Shown here: piece by piece, positions 16,954-24,629 of the stretch
Numbering within the stretch: position 1 is the stretch's first letter
How the letters are laid out: each line of letters starts with the position of its first letter
DNA from: Bacilli bacterium
GTDB taxonomy: Bacteria > Bacillota_I > Bacilli_A > RF39 > UBA660
Reading direction: 5' to 3'
DNA: 43,577 nucleotides
Assembly (NCBI GenBank): GCA_017432665.1
Contig: JAFRIS010000008.1
Span: 1-43,577 of the forward strand
The notes under the pieces: model-generated
Seen by the model: the letters and a program-made list of their open reading frames with translations, nothing else
What the model was told of the DNA's origin: nothing
Database searches by the model: none
Translations under genes and position numbers: made by a program

Positions 16954-17471
16954 TCAGCACCTCCAAATATATTATTATATTCTGAAAATACATATAACAT
17001 TTCTCTTCCAATATTCTCATCTAATTCACCTGACTCAATATTCTTTTCTAAAAAAGAATCAAAGTCTTCAAAATTAACGTAAAACAAATTAAAATCAGTA
17101 GCTAATTCTAATTCATCATATTCTGTTTCTTCTAAGTTTGGCTCTTCATCAGTAAAAAATCTATAATAATAAATTTTACTTAAAACTTTTTTTCCAGTAC
17201 CAAAATAATTTTGATTATAAGTAACAATTGACATAAAAGGATCTTCTGTTACTTTTAGATTTATTCCAGTTTCTTCTTTTATTTCTCTGACAATGCATTC
17301 ATTGATAGATTCATCACCATCTACATGTCCTCCAGGAAATTGATAAGTGTTATTATTATGAGCAATTAATATTTTACCATTGGAATTAAGAATCAATCCC
17401 TTTACTCTAATAACTTCACTTTCCATATCATTTTCTGTTAAATTTTTATCGTTAATTATTATTTCTTTCAT
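16950..17471 (-). CDS. Nudix hydrolase
   Basis: 173 residues from ATG 17471, chosen because AAAGGAAG lies 6 bases upstream; a longer frame from 17501 would overlap the previous gene. The Nudix box is complete: [15 protein letters not shown] followed by REIKEETGI. The fold opens with [20 protein letters not shown]. These enzymes hydrolyse nucleoside diphosphate-linked compounds; the substrate is unknown, though a neighbouring galE allows a nucleotide-sugar link. It starts 11 bases after the peptidase stop, and its stop overlaps the galE start. Confidence 0.9.
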   Translation of the reverse strand: MKEIIINDKNLTENDMESEVIRVKGLILNSNGKILIAHNNNTYQFPGGHVDGDESINECIVREIKEETGINLKVTEDPFMSIVTYNQNYFGTGKKVLSKIYYYRFFTDEEPNLEETEYDELELATDFNLFYVNFEDFDSFLEKNIESGELDENIGREMLYVFSEYNNIFGGAE

Positions 17472-17482
17472 AGTATCTTCCT

Positions 17483-18457
17483 TTATAAGTATCTTTCCCA
17501 ATATTCTGTAACACTTGGACTAACACTAGATAAAACCAAATCCATTGTATCAGCAATTAATTTAGCTTTTCTCCAAACAGTATTACCTCTATTTAAACAG
17601 CTAGCCTTACTAGGAGCCATCATATATTCAAAAGTAGATGCACGATCTTCAGTAGCTTCAGATTGAGCATAATTATTAACAAATCCAGCAGTCTGAGAAA
17701 AAGTAGTACTATAAGATAGACTTCCATCTATATTTCCCCAGCCAATAAATTCTGATGGATTAAGAGCATCCCAACTGTTATAATTAGCTCCTTTTTTAAA
17801 CAAGTATCTTTCAATATAATGATAAGACTCATGATAAAAAGTATCTTCAAATGTATGAGCTGCGGCAATAGAAATAGTTGCATCACTATAACTAGAATCG
17901 GTAATGCCTGTAATAGCATCATCTGAATATTTGTTTACAAGCATAATAGTAAGCGGTATCCCTCCATTTTTAATTTCCCTGAATAATCCCTCAGGATATA
18001 CTTTTAATGATTCTCTCAATCTTACTAATTGACTATTAATAACGGTACTATCTGTTATTGGTTCAGTAGCAATTCCTGAAATCGAATAACCTGAAGTCTC
18101 ATTACCATATTTAATGATAATACCATATTTATTTTGTATTTCTCCTCTAATACTATTATTCACTTCATCGATAGTCAAAATCCGATTATTAGTAGTAGTA
18201 TTTTTATTAGTATTAGTATTAGAATTTGTTTGATTACTAGGTGGTGTAGCTGGTCTTTTGTCTGTTTCATCTGCAGTTTCAATATGTACAGTACTATCAC
18301 CTGTATCACTCTCAACTATTACATCATTTGCAGGATTAATTAATTGTTGTTCTTCACGGGAATCTAAAAAAATTCCATATAAAAGCAAAGTAAAAGAGAT
18401 AGCAAACAGGATTTTTGCATAATATGCACTCTTACTAGAACGCCTGTTTTTATGCAT
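17483..18457 (-). CDS. Membrane-anchored putative zinc metallopeptidase (HExxH)
   Basis: 324 residues. A basic N-terminus leads into one hydrophobic helix (AKILFAISFTLLLYGIFL), then a Thr/Asn/Pro-rich spacer (about 65-92, SNTNTNKNTTTNNR), so the rest should sit outside the membrane. The catalytic motif HESYH gives H209, E210 and H213. SEATEDRASTFEYMMAP, 50-60 residues later, supplies candidate third ligands E267 or E270, a gluzincin-like spacing. The family is not recognised more precisely; ATLF-type or similar peptidases are possible. The gene lies 30 bases after the repeat-rich acidic gene and before the Nudix gene, in the same direction, probably one operon. Confidence 0.75.
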   Translation of the reverse strand: MHKNRRSSKSAYYAKILFAISFTLLLYGIFLDSREEQQLINPANDVIVESDTGDSTVHIETADETDKRPATPPSNQTNSNTNTNKNTTTNNRILTIDEVNNSIRGEIQNKYGIIIKYGNETSGYSISGIATEPITDSTVINSQLVRLRESLKVYPEGLFREIKNGGIPLTIMLVNKYSDDAITGITDSSYSDATISIAAAHTFEDTFYHESYHYIERYLFKKGANYNSWDALNPSEFIGWGNIDGSLSYSTTFSQTAGFVNNYAQSEATEDRASTFEYMMAPSKASCLNRGNTVWRKAKLIADTMDLVLSSVSPSVTEYWERYL

Positions 18458-18487
18458 AAAACCTCTCCTCTCTATCCCTTAATAATT

Positions 18488-19837
18488 TTAATTATTTGTT
18501 TTTTGCAAAGTTTTATTCATTTCACTTATAGCATTAGATAATTCTTCTGCTTTAGCTGTATTCCCCTTTGCATATTCTTGTTGCATTTGTTGCATCATTT
18601 GCTCAAGATCTTGAGCATTACTTACTGATTCCGCCGGTTGTTCTACTACAGGTATAACAGGTTGTTCTTGAGGTGCAGTCTTTTCTTTTGACACCTCATT
18701 TTGTGTTACATTTTGAACATCAAATGATGCGCGAGATTTTTCAGCTTGTGCTGTATTAACAATAATTCCTCTATCTTCAGTAACACCTTTCTTTTCATAA
18801 ACAGTTTGATTATCTACATTGTTTTCTACATCAGTTGCTACTACTGTTGGTGTTTCAACTACTGGCTCTGCAGCGGGTTGTTCTACCGCTGGTGCTTTAG
18901 CTACCGGTTCTGCAGCAGGTTTTTCCGCTGTTGGAACTTCTACCACTGGCTCGGCAACGGGTTGTTCTACCGCTGGTGCTTTAGCTACCGGTTCTGCAGC
19001 TGGTTGTTCTACTGTTGGAACTTCTACTACTGGTTCTGCAGCTGGTTGTTCTACCGCTGGTGCTTCAGCTACCGGTTCTGCAGCAGGTTGTTCCACTGTT
19101 GGTACTTCTACCACTGGCTCGGCAACGGGTTGTTCTACCGCTGGTGTTTCAGCTACCGGTTCTGCAGCTGGTTGTTCTGCTGCTGGTGCTTCAGCTACCG
19201 GTTCTGCAGCAGGTTGTTCCACTGTTGGTACTTCTACTACTGGTTCTGCAGCTGGTTGTTCTACCGCTGGTGCTTCAACTACCGGTTCTGCAGCAGGTTG
19301 TTCCACTGTTGGTACTTCTACTACTGATTCTGCAGGAGATTCTTCAGCTTCTTTTTCTTCTTCATTTTCTGCAGTTGGTTCTATTTCAGTAACAACTTCT
19401 TCCATTGGAAGTTGTATTACCGGTTCTTCTACTTTCTCTTTTTCTCGTTCATCTTCTTCCTGAACTTCCTTTTCAAAATCTACTTCATCTTCTTTTATTT
19501 CATTCTCCTCAGGCACTTTTTCCTGCATAGACATTTCTTGTGTGTTCTCAAGTTCTTCTTGATTTTCCATATCAGTAGAGTGTTCATTAAGTAAACTACT
19601 CTTATAATCAGTAATTCTCAACTCTTGAAATTGATAAGACTTTTCTAATTCTGTGCTTAATACCTTTAAGTTTTCTAGCCCAAGCATTAAATTTTCTATT
19701 CTTTGTTCTGCTTCTGCCACTTTATTAGAATCTTCTTCACTTTCCACTTTATTCCTAATTTGATCAATTAAACTTTCTGTCTCTATAGTCATATCCCATA
19801 GAGAACTTTTTGCTTCTTTCAAAAAATCTTTATTCAT
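18488..19837 (-). CDS. Acidic Pro/Glu/Ala repeat protein of unknown function
   Basis: 449 residues. Residues 1-70 look like a short coiled coil (KSSLWDMTIETESLIDQIRN and following). Residues 95-165 are very Glu-rich. About 178-331 consists of eleven 14-residue repeats of the type VEQPAAEPVVEAPA. The tail, about 420-449, is a short helix (DLEQMMQQMQQEYAKGNTAK). No signal peptide, membrane helix or sortase signal is visible, so the protein looks cytoplasmic and extended. It lies 14 bases downstream of a DUF1292-like gene, mirroring the pair at 1126-2943. The ribosome site is AAGGTGG. Function unknown; scaffolding is a guess. Confidence 0.8.
   Translation of the reverse strand: MNKDFLKEAKSSLWDMTIETESLIDQIRNKVESEEDSNKVAEAEQRIENLMLGLENLKVLSTELEKSYQFQELRITDYKSSLLNEHSTDMENQEELENTQEMSMQEKVPEENEIKEDEVDFEKEVQEEDEREKEKVEEPVIQLPMEEVVTEIEPTAENEEEKEAEESPAESVVEVPTVEQPAAEPVVEAPAVEQPAAEPVVEVPTVEQPAAEPVAEAPAAEQPAAEPVAETPAVEQPVAEPVVEVPTVEQPAAEPVAEAPAVEQPAAEPVVEVPTVEQPAAEPVAKAPAVEQPVAEPVVEVPTAEKPAAEPVAKAPAVEQPAAEPVVETPTVVATDVENNVDNQTVYEKKGVTEDRGIIVNTAQAEKSRASFDVQNVTQNEVSKEKTAPQEQPVIPVVEQPAESVSNAQDLEQMMQQMQQEYAKGNTAKAEELSNAISEMNKTLQKTNN
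18845..19306. repeat. Eleven tandem 42-bp units coding a 14-residue Pro/Glu repeat
   Basis: In-frame units of exactly 42 bases encode VEQPAAEPVVEAPA variants. Units tend to alternate between APA and VPT endings, giving an 84-bp higher-order period. Base composition is visibly richer in G and C than the flanks. Long spurious open frames on the opposite strand come from this repeat. Confidence 0.9.
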
Positions 19838-19851
19838 TTTAGCACCACCTT

Positions 19852-20118
19852 CTATGCATTAGCTATCCTTTTTAATAGTTTTTGAACATTTTGCCATTCA
19901 TCATCATTTTCAATTGGGTACATTTCTACCATATTACCATTTTTAACTATCCTAGTAATATAAAATATTTCATCGTCTTCAGCACCCACTTTTTCACCTT
20001 TGGAGTAAACCATATAGGATGTTTGATTATCCTCGCTAATTAAGTAAGTAATAAGTTCTGCTTCCATGTTTTCACCATTGTTGTTTTTAATGGTGATCAT
20101 CCTCTTTTCTTCCTTCAT
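19852..20118 (-). CDS. DUF1292-like protein (second copy)
   Basis: 88 residues from ATG 20118, placed 7 bases after GAGGG; a TTG one codon earlier is less likely. The pattern is the same as at 2668-2943: MITIKNNNGENMEAELITYL, then QTSYMVYSKGEK, a strand EIFYITRIVK, and the terminal helix NDDEWQNVQKLLKRIANA with the conserved EW. Function is unknown for the family. It leads an apparent operon of acidic repeat protein, HExxH peptidase, Nudix hydrolase and GalE. The two DUF1292-like proteins are clearly related in layout but diverged in sequence, so the duplication is old. Confidence 0.75.
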   Translation of the reverse strand: MKEEKRMITIKNNNGENMEAELITYLISEDNQTSYMVYSKGEKVGAEDDEIFYITRIVKNGNMVEMYPIENDDEWQNVQKLLKRIANA

Positions 20119-20143
20119 CAAAACACCCTCTATTCTAATATAT

Positions 20144-20172
20144 ATTATACAAAATAATTCATGATATGTAAA
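20144..20172 (-). promoter_or_regulatory. Promoter of the DUF1292-to-galE operon
   Basis: Minus strand: -35 TTTACA (20167-20172), 17-base spacer, TATAAT (20144-20149). Confidence 0.7.
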
Positions 20173-20176
20173 CTAA

Positions 20177-21400
20177 CTACTTAAATTGAAACATTAACCA
20201 TTCTGGCTTAAGTATTAATAAAGCACCTACGATTAACATGATAATTCCACCTACTAGGTGTGAATATTTATTATATTTTGTTGATATACCAGTAATTTTC
20301 ATAGTAAACATTGCGATAAAGAATACTATTAAATCATCCAATAAGAAGAATAATATATAGAGTAAAGTATATGTAAACCTCATAAATGAACTAGTATTAT
20401 TTATGACTAAAAGTTCTGTGAAAACCAATGGTAATCCTGCTGAACAAGCCAATTCAACTAAATTAACTGATACTGCTAAACCTATTACTCCAATTAATGC
20501 AATAATCAAACTCTTTTCACTAGTAAACTTCCTAATCTTTTTAAAAATTGTCTTTCTCTTTTTATCATCTACTACTTCGCAACCATCACTATTCTTACTT
20601 CTAATATTATTAATAAAACTCCTTAAGTTTATACCTGCTCCTACTAAAGCAATTATTGCAATAGCATTTCTAATCCAAATAATATTAGTCATTTTAACAG
20701 CTATTTGTAGCCATGATAGCATTATCAACATATAAACCAATGCCGAGGTTATTAGGAACGTAAGTCCAATAATCCACATTCTTTTACGGTCTTTCATACC
20801 TATTAAAATACTTAATAAGAATAACAATATCCACATAGCACAAGGATTAAAGCCATCCACTAAACCTATAACTCCGGCAGCAGTACCTAAAGAAACATTC
20901 TTTAAATTAACTTTGCCAAAAATTGGTAATTTAATTGATACTTCTTCGTCTTTTTTCTTTTCTTCTTTATCAAAGTCATCCTTTTTTTCTTCTTTAACAA
21001 AAGTACCATTCTTTATTCTTTCTACTTGATCAATATAATCATGTTCAATGTAGTATTCAATTGCATCTTTAATTCTAAGATTAGTTCCTGTACCATAACC
21101 TTTAATTACTGTATCCCCTATGACTGTTGTGGGTACTCCACTTCTTTTAATTTCAAAAGCTTCTTCTACTTTGCTTAATAAATCTGCATTTTGTTCATTG
21201 TACCAAACTTCATATTTGACTATTTTTAACTCTTCATAGTCATTATAAATACTATCCAAGTACTTTATTTCATCAGCACAGTGAGGGCAACCATCACCAT
21301 GAAATAAATATAAAGTTACTTCTTTTTCTTTAGCATTTAAAGTTATAGGCAACATAAAAGCAACTAGAAATACAATAATGTAACTAATTATTTTCTTCAT
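20177..21400 (-). CDS. Thioredoxin-CcdA/DsbD-like membrane fusion protein
   Basis: 407 residues. A signal-like helix (4-22) is followed by an extracytoplasmic thioredoxin/glutaredoxin-like domain with CPHC at 38-41 and the cis-proline segment RSGVPTTVIG. A charged Lys/Glu linker (about 135-155) leads to a CcdA-type transmembrane domain (about 170-405, six or more helices) with its two redox cysteines in DGFNPCAMW and LACSAGLPL. The family passes electrons from cytoplasmic thioredoxin through the membrane to extracytoplasmic thiols. Here the soluble domain is N-terminal, unlike the C-terminal thioredoxin of DsbD. The gene overlaps the small thioredoxin upstream by 17 bases. Confidence 0.88.
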   Translation of the reverse strand: MKKIISYIIVFLVAFMLPITLNAKEKEVTLYLFHGDGCPHCADEIKYLDSIYNDYEELKIVKYEVWYNEQNADLLSKVEEAFEIKRSGVPTTVIGDTVIKGYGTGTNLRIKDAIEYYIEHDYIDQVERIKNGTFVKEEKKDDFDKEEKKKDEEVSIKLPIFGKVNLKNVSLGTAAGVIGLVDGFNPCAMWILLFLLSILIGMKDRKRMWIIGLTFLITSALVYMLIMLSWLQIAVKMTNIIWIRNAIAIIALVGAGINLRSFINNIRSKNSDGCEVVDDKKRKTIFKKIRKFTSEKSLIIALIGVIGLAVSVNLVELACSAGLPLVFTELLVINNTSSFMRFTYTLLYILFFLLDDLIVFFIAMFTMKITGISTKYNKYSHLVGGIIMLIVGALLILKPEWLMFQFK

Positions 21401-21662
21401 TTATAATCCCTACTTCTATCATTTTATTATGTAATTCATCATAACTAAATTCTCCAGTTAAACGATCCACTTCTTTATCTCCATCCATAAAAATAAATAC
21501 TGGTAAAATTTTTCCTGGTTCGTATTTACTTACCTCATCTTCATCCATATCATAATCTAATTCTTCATAATCAAAGTGATAATTATCTTTTAACTTATTC
21601 CAAACTTTATTCATAACTAGACAACCACCACACCAAATTGCACCTATCTTAATTACTTTCAT
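21384..21662 (-). CDS. Small cytoplasmic thioredoxin-like protein
   Basis: 92 residues, no signal peptide. The active site is CGGC (11-14) in IGAIWCGGCLVMNKVW, with KILPVFIFMDGDKEVDRLTG as the cis-proline strand and turn. It is shorter than normal thioredoxin. It lies between a cysteine desulfurase gene (2-base gap) and a CcdA-like fusion (17-base overlap). The obvious reading is that it supplies electrons from the cytoplasm to the membrane protein, which is an inference from context. The ribosome site AGGAG is embedded in the last codons of the desulfurase gene. Confidence 0.85.
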   Translation of the reverse strand: MKVIKIGAIWCGGCLVMNKVWNKLKDNYHFDYEELDYDMDEDEVSKYEPGKILPVFIFMDGDKEVDRLTGEFSYDELHNKMIEVGIINEENN

Positions 21663-21664
21663 AA

Positions 21665-22789
21665 TTATCTCCTAAAACTAAGTTTCTCAATAGCTTCTTT
21701 TAAGGCATCTACAAAAATATCTATTTCTTCCTTAGTAGTTAGATAAGATAAACTTACTCTAATACTATTACTGGATTTATCTTTATCATGAGTTAATGCA
21801 TAAACTGCTTTAGAATAATCTCCTACAGAGCATGCGGTTTGTGTAGAAATATAAATTTCTTTTTCTTCTAAAGCATGTAGCATTACCTCACTCTTAATAT
21901 TTTTTAGACTTAAATTCACCATATTAGGTAAACAATTATCATTACTATTAATATAGACATCTACATCTTGTAATTTATCAATTAAATAATCATGTACTTC
22001 TTGTACTTTTTTACATTTTTCATCAAAGTCTTCATAAATTAATCTTAATGCTTTAGCAAAAGAAGCGATTAATGGAGTAGCTGGTGTTCCACTACGGAAT
22101 ATAGTAGTACTCTTACCTCCATGAATTAGTGGTTCAATCATTATCTTTTCTTTTTTAATTAAAGCCCCAATACCTTTCATACCATAAAATTTTTGACACG
22201 AAAGACTAGCTAGATCAACATAACTTAAATCTAGTTTTTCCTTACCAATACTTTGAGTTATATCACTATGAAAAATAGTTTTACTATTCTTACTCTTAAT
22301 TACTTCAGATAATTCTTTTAGGTTTTGCTTAACACCTACTTCACTATTTACAGAAGAAATAGTTACAAGTACAGTATCATCTCTAATTAATCTAATTAAA
22401 TCATCTAAATCTACTTTTCCATTTTCATCTAATGCTACAAAGTCTACTTCATAACCCAAAGTAGTTAAATAATTCAATGGAGCAACGATAGATGAATGTT
22501 CTAACTCAGTAGTAATAATATGTTTACCTCTATTAGCATATTTTAAACAGACACCTTTAATAGCTGTATTATTAGATTCACTAGCCCCACTAGTATAAAT
22601 AATCTCAGATGGTTTTACACCTAAGATATCAGCTATTTGTTCAGTACTAGCATCTATTAATTTTTTAGCTTCTACACCTATCTTATGTAAAGAGTTAGGA
22701 TTACCAATAAAATCTTTAGTTGCTTTTACATAAGTATCTAGTACTTGATCATTTACTGGTGTTGTTGCACTATAATCTAAATAAATCAT
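21665..22789 (-). CDS. Cysteine desulfurase (NifS/IscS family)
   Basis: 374 residues from ATG 22789, which has GAGAGTGAT upstream and gives the standard opening MIYLDYSATTPVNDQVLDTY; a longer frame from 22849 runs through the promoter and is rejected. It is a class V aminotransferase fold: TSGASESNNTAIKGV, TELEHSSIV, the PLP lysine K200 in SCQKFYGMKG, and the active-site cysteine C320 in TQTACSVGD. It removes sulfur from cysteine as a persulfide for Fe-S clusters or tRNA thiolation. A scaffold gene is not adjacent; instead two thiol-redox genes follow in the same operon. Confidence 0.93.
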   Translation of the reverse strand: MIYLDYSATTPVNDQVLDTYVKATKDFIGNPNSLHKIGVEAKKLIDASTEQIADILGVKPSEIIYTSGASESNNTAIKGVCLKYANRGKHIITTELEHSSIVAPLNYLTTLGYEVDFVALDENGKVDLDDLIRLIRDDTVLVTISSVNSEVGVKQNLKELSEVIKSKNSKTIFHSDITQSIGKEKLDLSYVDLASLSCQKFYGMKGIGALIKKEKIMIEPLIHGGKSTTIFRSGTPATPLIASFAKALRLIYEDFDEKCKKVQEVHDYLIDKLQDVDVYINSNDNCLPNMVNLSLKNIKSEVMLHALEEKEIYISTQTACSVGDYSKAVYALTHDKDKSSNSIRVSLSYLTTKEEIDIFVDALKEAIEKLSFRR

Positions 22790-22814
22790 ATCATCACTCT
22801 CTTTTCTCTTTATA

Positions 22815-22823
22815 ATTATATCA
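22815..22823 (-). promoter_or_regulatory. Extended -10 of the cysteine desulfurase operon
   Basis: Minus strand TGA-TATAAT (hexamer 22815-22820). No good -35 is seen, since that region is occupied by the upstream terminator. Confidence 0.5.
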
Positions 22824-22833
22824 AATTTCACAT

Positions 22834-22867
22834 AAAAAGAAAAACACAAATTACTTATTTGTGTTTT
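22834..22867 (-). terminator. Terminator after the 89-residue unknown gene
   Basis: Minus-strand 11-bp hairpin AAAACACAAAT / ATTTGTGTTTT (arms 22857-22867 and 22841-22851) with a 5-base loop, followed by a T-rich run. It overlaps the end of the 22851-23120 gene. Confidence 0.8.
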
Positions 22868-23120
22868 GATAATAATCTCTTTCAGAAATGGTATCAGATA
22901 TGTACTCTAAATCTTCATCAACAATGTCCATTTCTGATATTAACTCTTCTACTTGGAAGATAATATCTTTTAGACTATGACAATTTTTATATGAAATATT
23001 ATATCTTTCTAGTACTTCTATTTCTTTATTAGTAAGTAATATGCCATTGCCTATATCATTAAATTTACCACTATTAAAATCAATTTTATTTACTAATTCA
23101 TCAACATTATATTCTTCCAT
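22851..23120 (-). CDS. Hypothetical small acidic protein
   Basis: 89 residues, acidic, mostly helical, with no membrane segment. I do not recognise it. A middle segment, ILLTNKEIEVLERYNISYKN, resembles short helix-turn packing but is not diagnostic; CHSLKDIIFQVEELISEMD follows. Its ATG overlaps the stop of the preceding gene by one base (TAATG) and it lacks a strong ribosome site of its own, so it depends on translational coupling to the membrane protein upstream. This coupling and the terminator at its end support it as a real gene. Confidence 0.7.
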   Translation of the reverse strand: MEEYNVDELVNKIDFNSGKFNDIGNGILLTNKEIEVLERYNISYKNCHSLKDIIFQVEELISEMDIVDEDLEYISDTISERDYYQNTNK

Positions 23121-23641
23121 TATTTACAATTATATCCATTATTTTTAAATCTAGTCATTAATTCTCCATCTGTATAATGATCTCCTACAGATAGAGTTAT
23201 CACTTCACTGCTCTTAGTATTAGAATTAATAACTATTTCTAAATCTTCATTAGTAACAAAATTAATATTATCTAATAATAGTATTTCATCTTTATTAACT
23301 TCAATATTAACTGTAATACGATCAGTACCCATAGTATATTTAACTTTATCTCCTAAGTATTCTAATGTATTAGATAAAGCATTCCTAAATCCTTCAAGAT
23401 AATGATCATCTTTTAAATACTTATCTGGTAAAACAATTACTTTAGTTAATCTAATACTGTCTATTTCTTTTCCGTCTGTTACTGCGACAAATCTTTCTGT
23501 TAAACGAACATCTCCATCAAATGTTTTAACTTTTTCGCAACTAACTTCTGATTGTTTTATATTAGCAAATAAATAAACAATTATTGCGATAATTATAAAA
23601 GTTAAAACGATTGGAAAAGTCATATTCTTTCTAGTATTCAT
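23120..23641 (-). CDS. Hypothetical single-pass membrane protein
   Basis: 173 residues. One N-terminal membrane helix (MTFPIVLTFIIIAIIVYLFA) anchors an extracellular domain of about 145 residues with mixed strands and helices. Cysteines occur at the domain start (VSCEKVK) and at the very end (GYNCK), and could form a disulfide. I do not recognise the domain. The ribosome site GAGGTGG is strong, and an extended -10 (TGT-TATAAT) lies about 15 bases upstream, so the gene may be transcribed on its own, with the 89-residue gene coupled behind it. Confidence 0.75.
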   Translation of the reverse strand: MNTRKNMTFPIVLTFIIIAIIVYLFANIKQSEVSCEKVKTFDGDVRLTERFVAVTDGKEIDSIRLTKVIVLPDKYLKDDHYLEGFRNALSNTLEYLGDKVKYTMGTDRITVNIEVNKDEILLLDNINFVTNEDLEIVINSNTKSSEVITLSVGDHYTDGELMTRFKNNGYNCK

Positions 23642-23676
23642 AACTCCACCTCAAATATATTATAACACATTTATTA

Positions 23677-24582
23677 TTATCTTATTCTCAATCCACATTT
23701 AGGACAATAATTACTATTAGTTACATTTGTACCACATAATGGACAAAAATTAATACTAGTTGGCGCTGCCTGTGTTTCTACTAATTTAATTTTACCATCA
23801 TTATTAACAATACTTCCAGCTTCTAAATTCTCACTAAGATTTTGTTGAACTTTAGAAGTTTTATTAACTATTATAAAGCAAAGAACCACCATAATTATAT
23901 CAAACAATAAGAATGACCATGTAATTGTACTTGCCTTTGGAAGTGTCGGAATAGTAAGACCTTTAATTATACTTTCTTGTATAGCTAATTTTATATTTTC
24001 AGCCCAAATTAGTAATGAATCATAAATTGTATGAAATAGCATTGGTACTAATAAACTAAATGCTGTATTTCTAACAGTCATTGCTTTATTATTATTTAAA
24101 CTAGCTACTTTTGCTTTAGATAAATAGAATCCCATAAGTACACCAAAGCAAGCATGTCCAGGGACAGCTAAAAGTGCACGAACTATTGCAGTTCCAAATC
24201 CATATTTAAAAACATATAATATGTTTTCTACTAAAGCAAAACCTAAAGATACAAACACTGAATAAACAATAATATCATAAATTTCATCAAATTCTTGATT
24301 ATTATAAGCCTTAACTTTAACAATCAACCATTTAAAACCTTCTTCTGCTAGGGCTACTCCGATAAACACTTTGATAAAGATACTCAAAAAACTAAGAACT
24401 TTATCAGTATCACAGAATTCGTTTAGTACTAATTCTGTAGCAATTACCGGAATAGTGATTAAAGCTCCAAAGCCTAGTAATTTATATAATAATTTTACTG
24501 GTTCTCGATGTTGATCTTTAGAATATATGTAATAGCATAATGCAATTACTGGCAAAGCTGCTGCCATTAATAATACATCCAT
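23677..24582 (-). CDS. PrsW-family intramembrane protease with C-terminal zinc ribbon
   Basis: 301 residues, with about eight membrane helices. PrsW-type catalytic motifs are present: AEEGFK (about 78-83) between helices, AVPGHACFGVLMGFYL with a conserved histidine, and LFHTIYDSLL with a second. The C-terminus (275-301) carries a zinc-ribbon-like tail with CPLCG and CPKCG. PrsW in Bacillus subtilis cleaves the anti-sigma factor RsiW; the substrate here is unknown and no anti-sigma pair is nearby. A promoter (TTGGAG-17-TATAAT, 24601-24629) begins inside the last codons of the SDR gene. Confidence 0.88.
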   Translation of the reverse strand: MDVLLMAAALPVIALCYYIYSKDQHREPVKLLYKLLGFGALITIPVIATELVLNEFCDTDKVLSFLSIFIKVFIGVALAEEGFKWLIVKVKAYNNQEFDEIYDIIVYSVFVSLGFALVENILYVFKYGFGTAIVRALLAVPGHACFGVLMGFYLSKAKVASLNNNKAMTVRNTAFSLLVPMLFHTIYDSLLIWAENIKLAIQESIIKGLTIPTLPKASTITWSFLLFDIIMVVLCFIIVNKTSKVQQNLSENLEAGSIVNNDGKIKLVETQAAPTSINFCPLCGTNVTNSNYCPKCGLRIR

Positions 24583-24600
24583 TAAAATCTCTCCTCTTTA

Positions 24601-24629
24601 ATTATATCTTAAATAAATTTATACTCCAA
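24601..24629 (-). promoter_or_regulatory. Promoter of the PrsW-family gene
   Basis: Minus strand: -35 TTGGAG (24624-24629, inside the SDR coding end), 17-base spacer, TATAAT (24601-24606). Confidence 0.6.

Noticed and set aside
18845-19306. A repeat array that might suggest CRISPR
   Set aside because: Units are contiguous, 42 bases, in frame and translated; there are no unique spacers and no cas genes.
18746-19463. Several long plus-strand open frames rich in Ser/Thr/Gly/Ala or Leu/Val
   Set aside because: They lie antisense to the 42-bp coding repeat and arise because the repeat length is a multiple of three. They have no ribosome sites and only repeat-derived composition.
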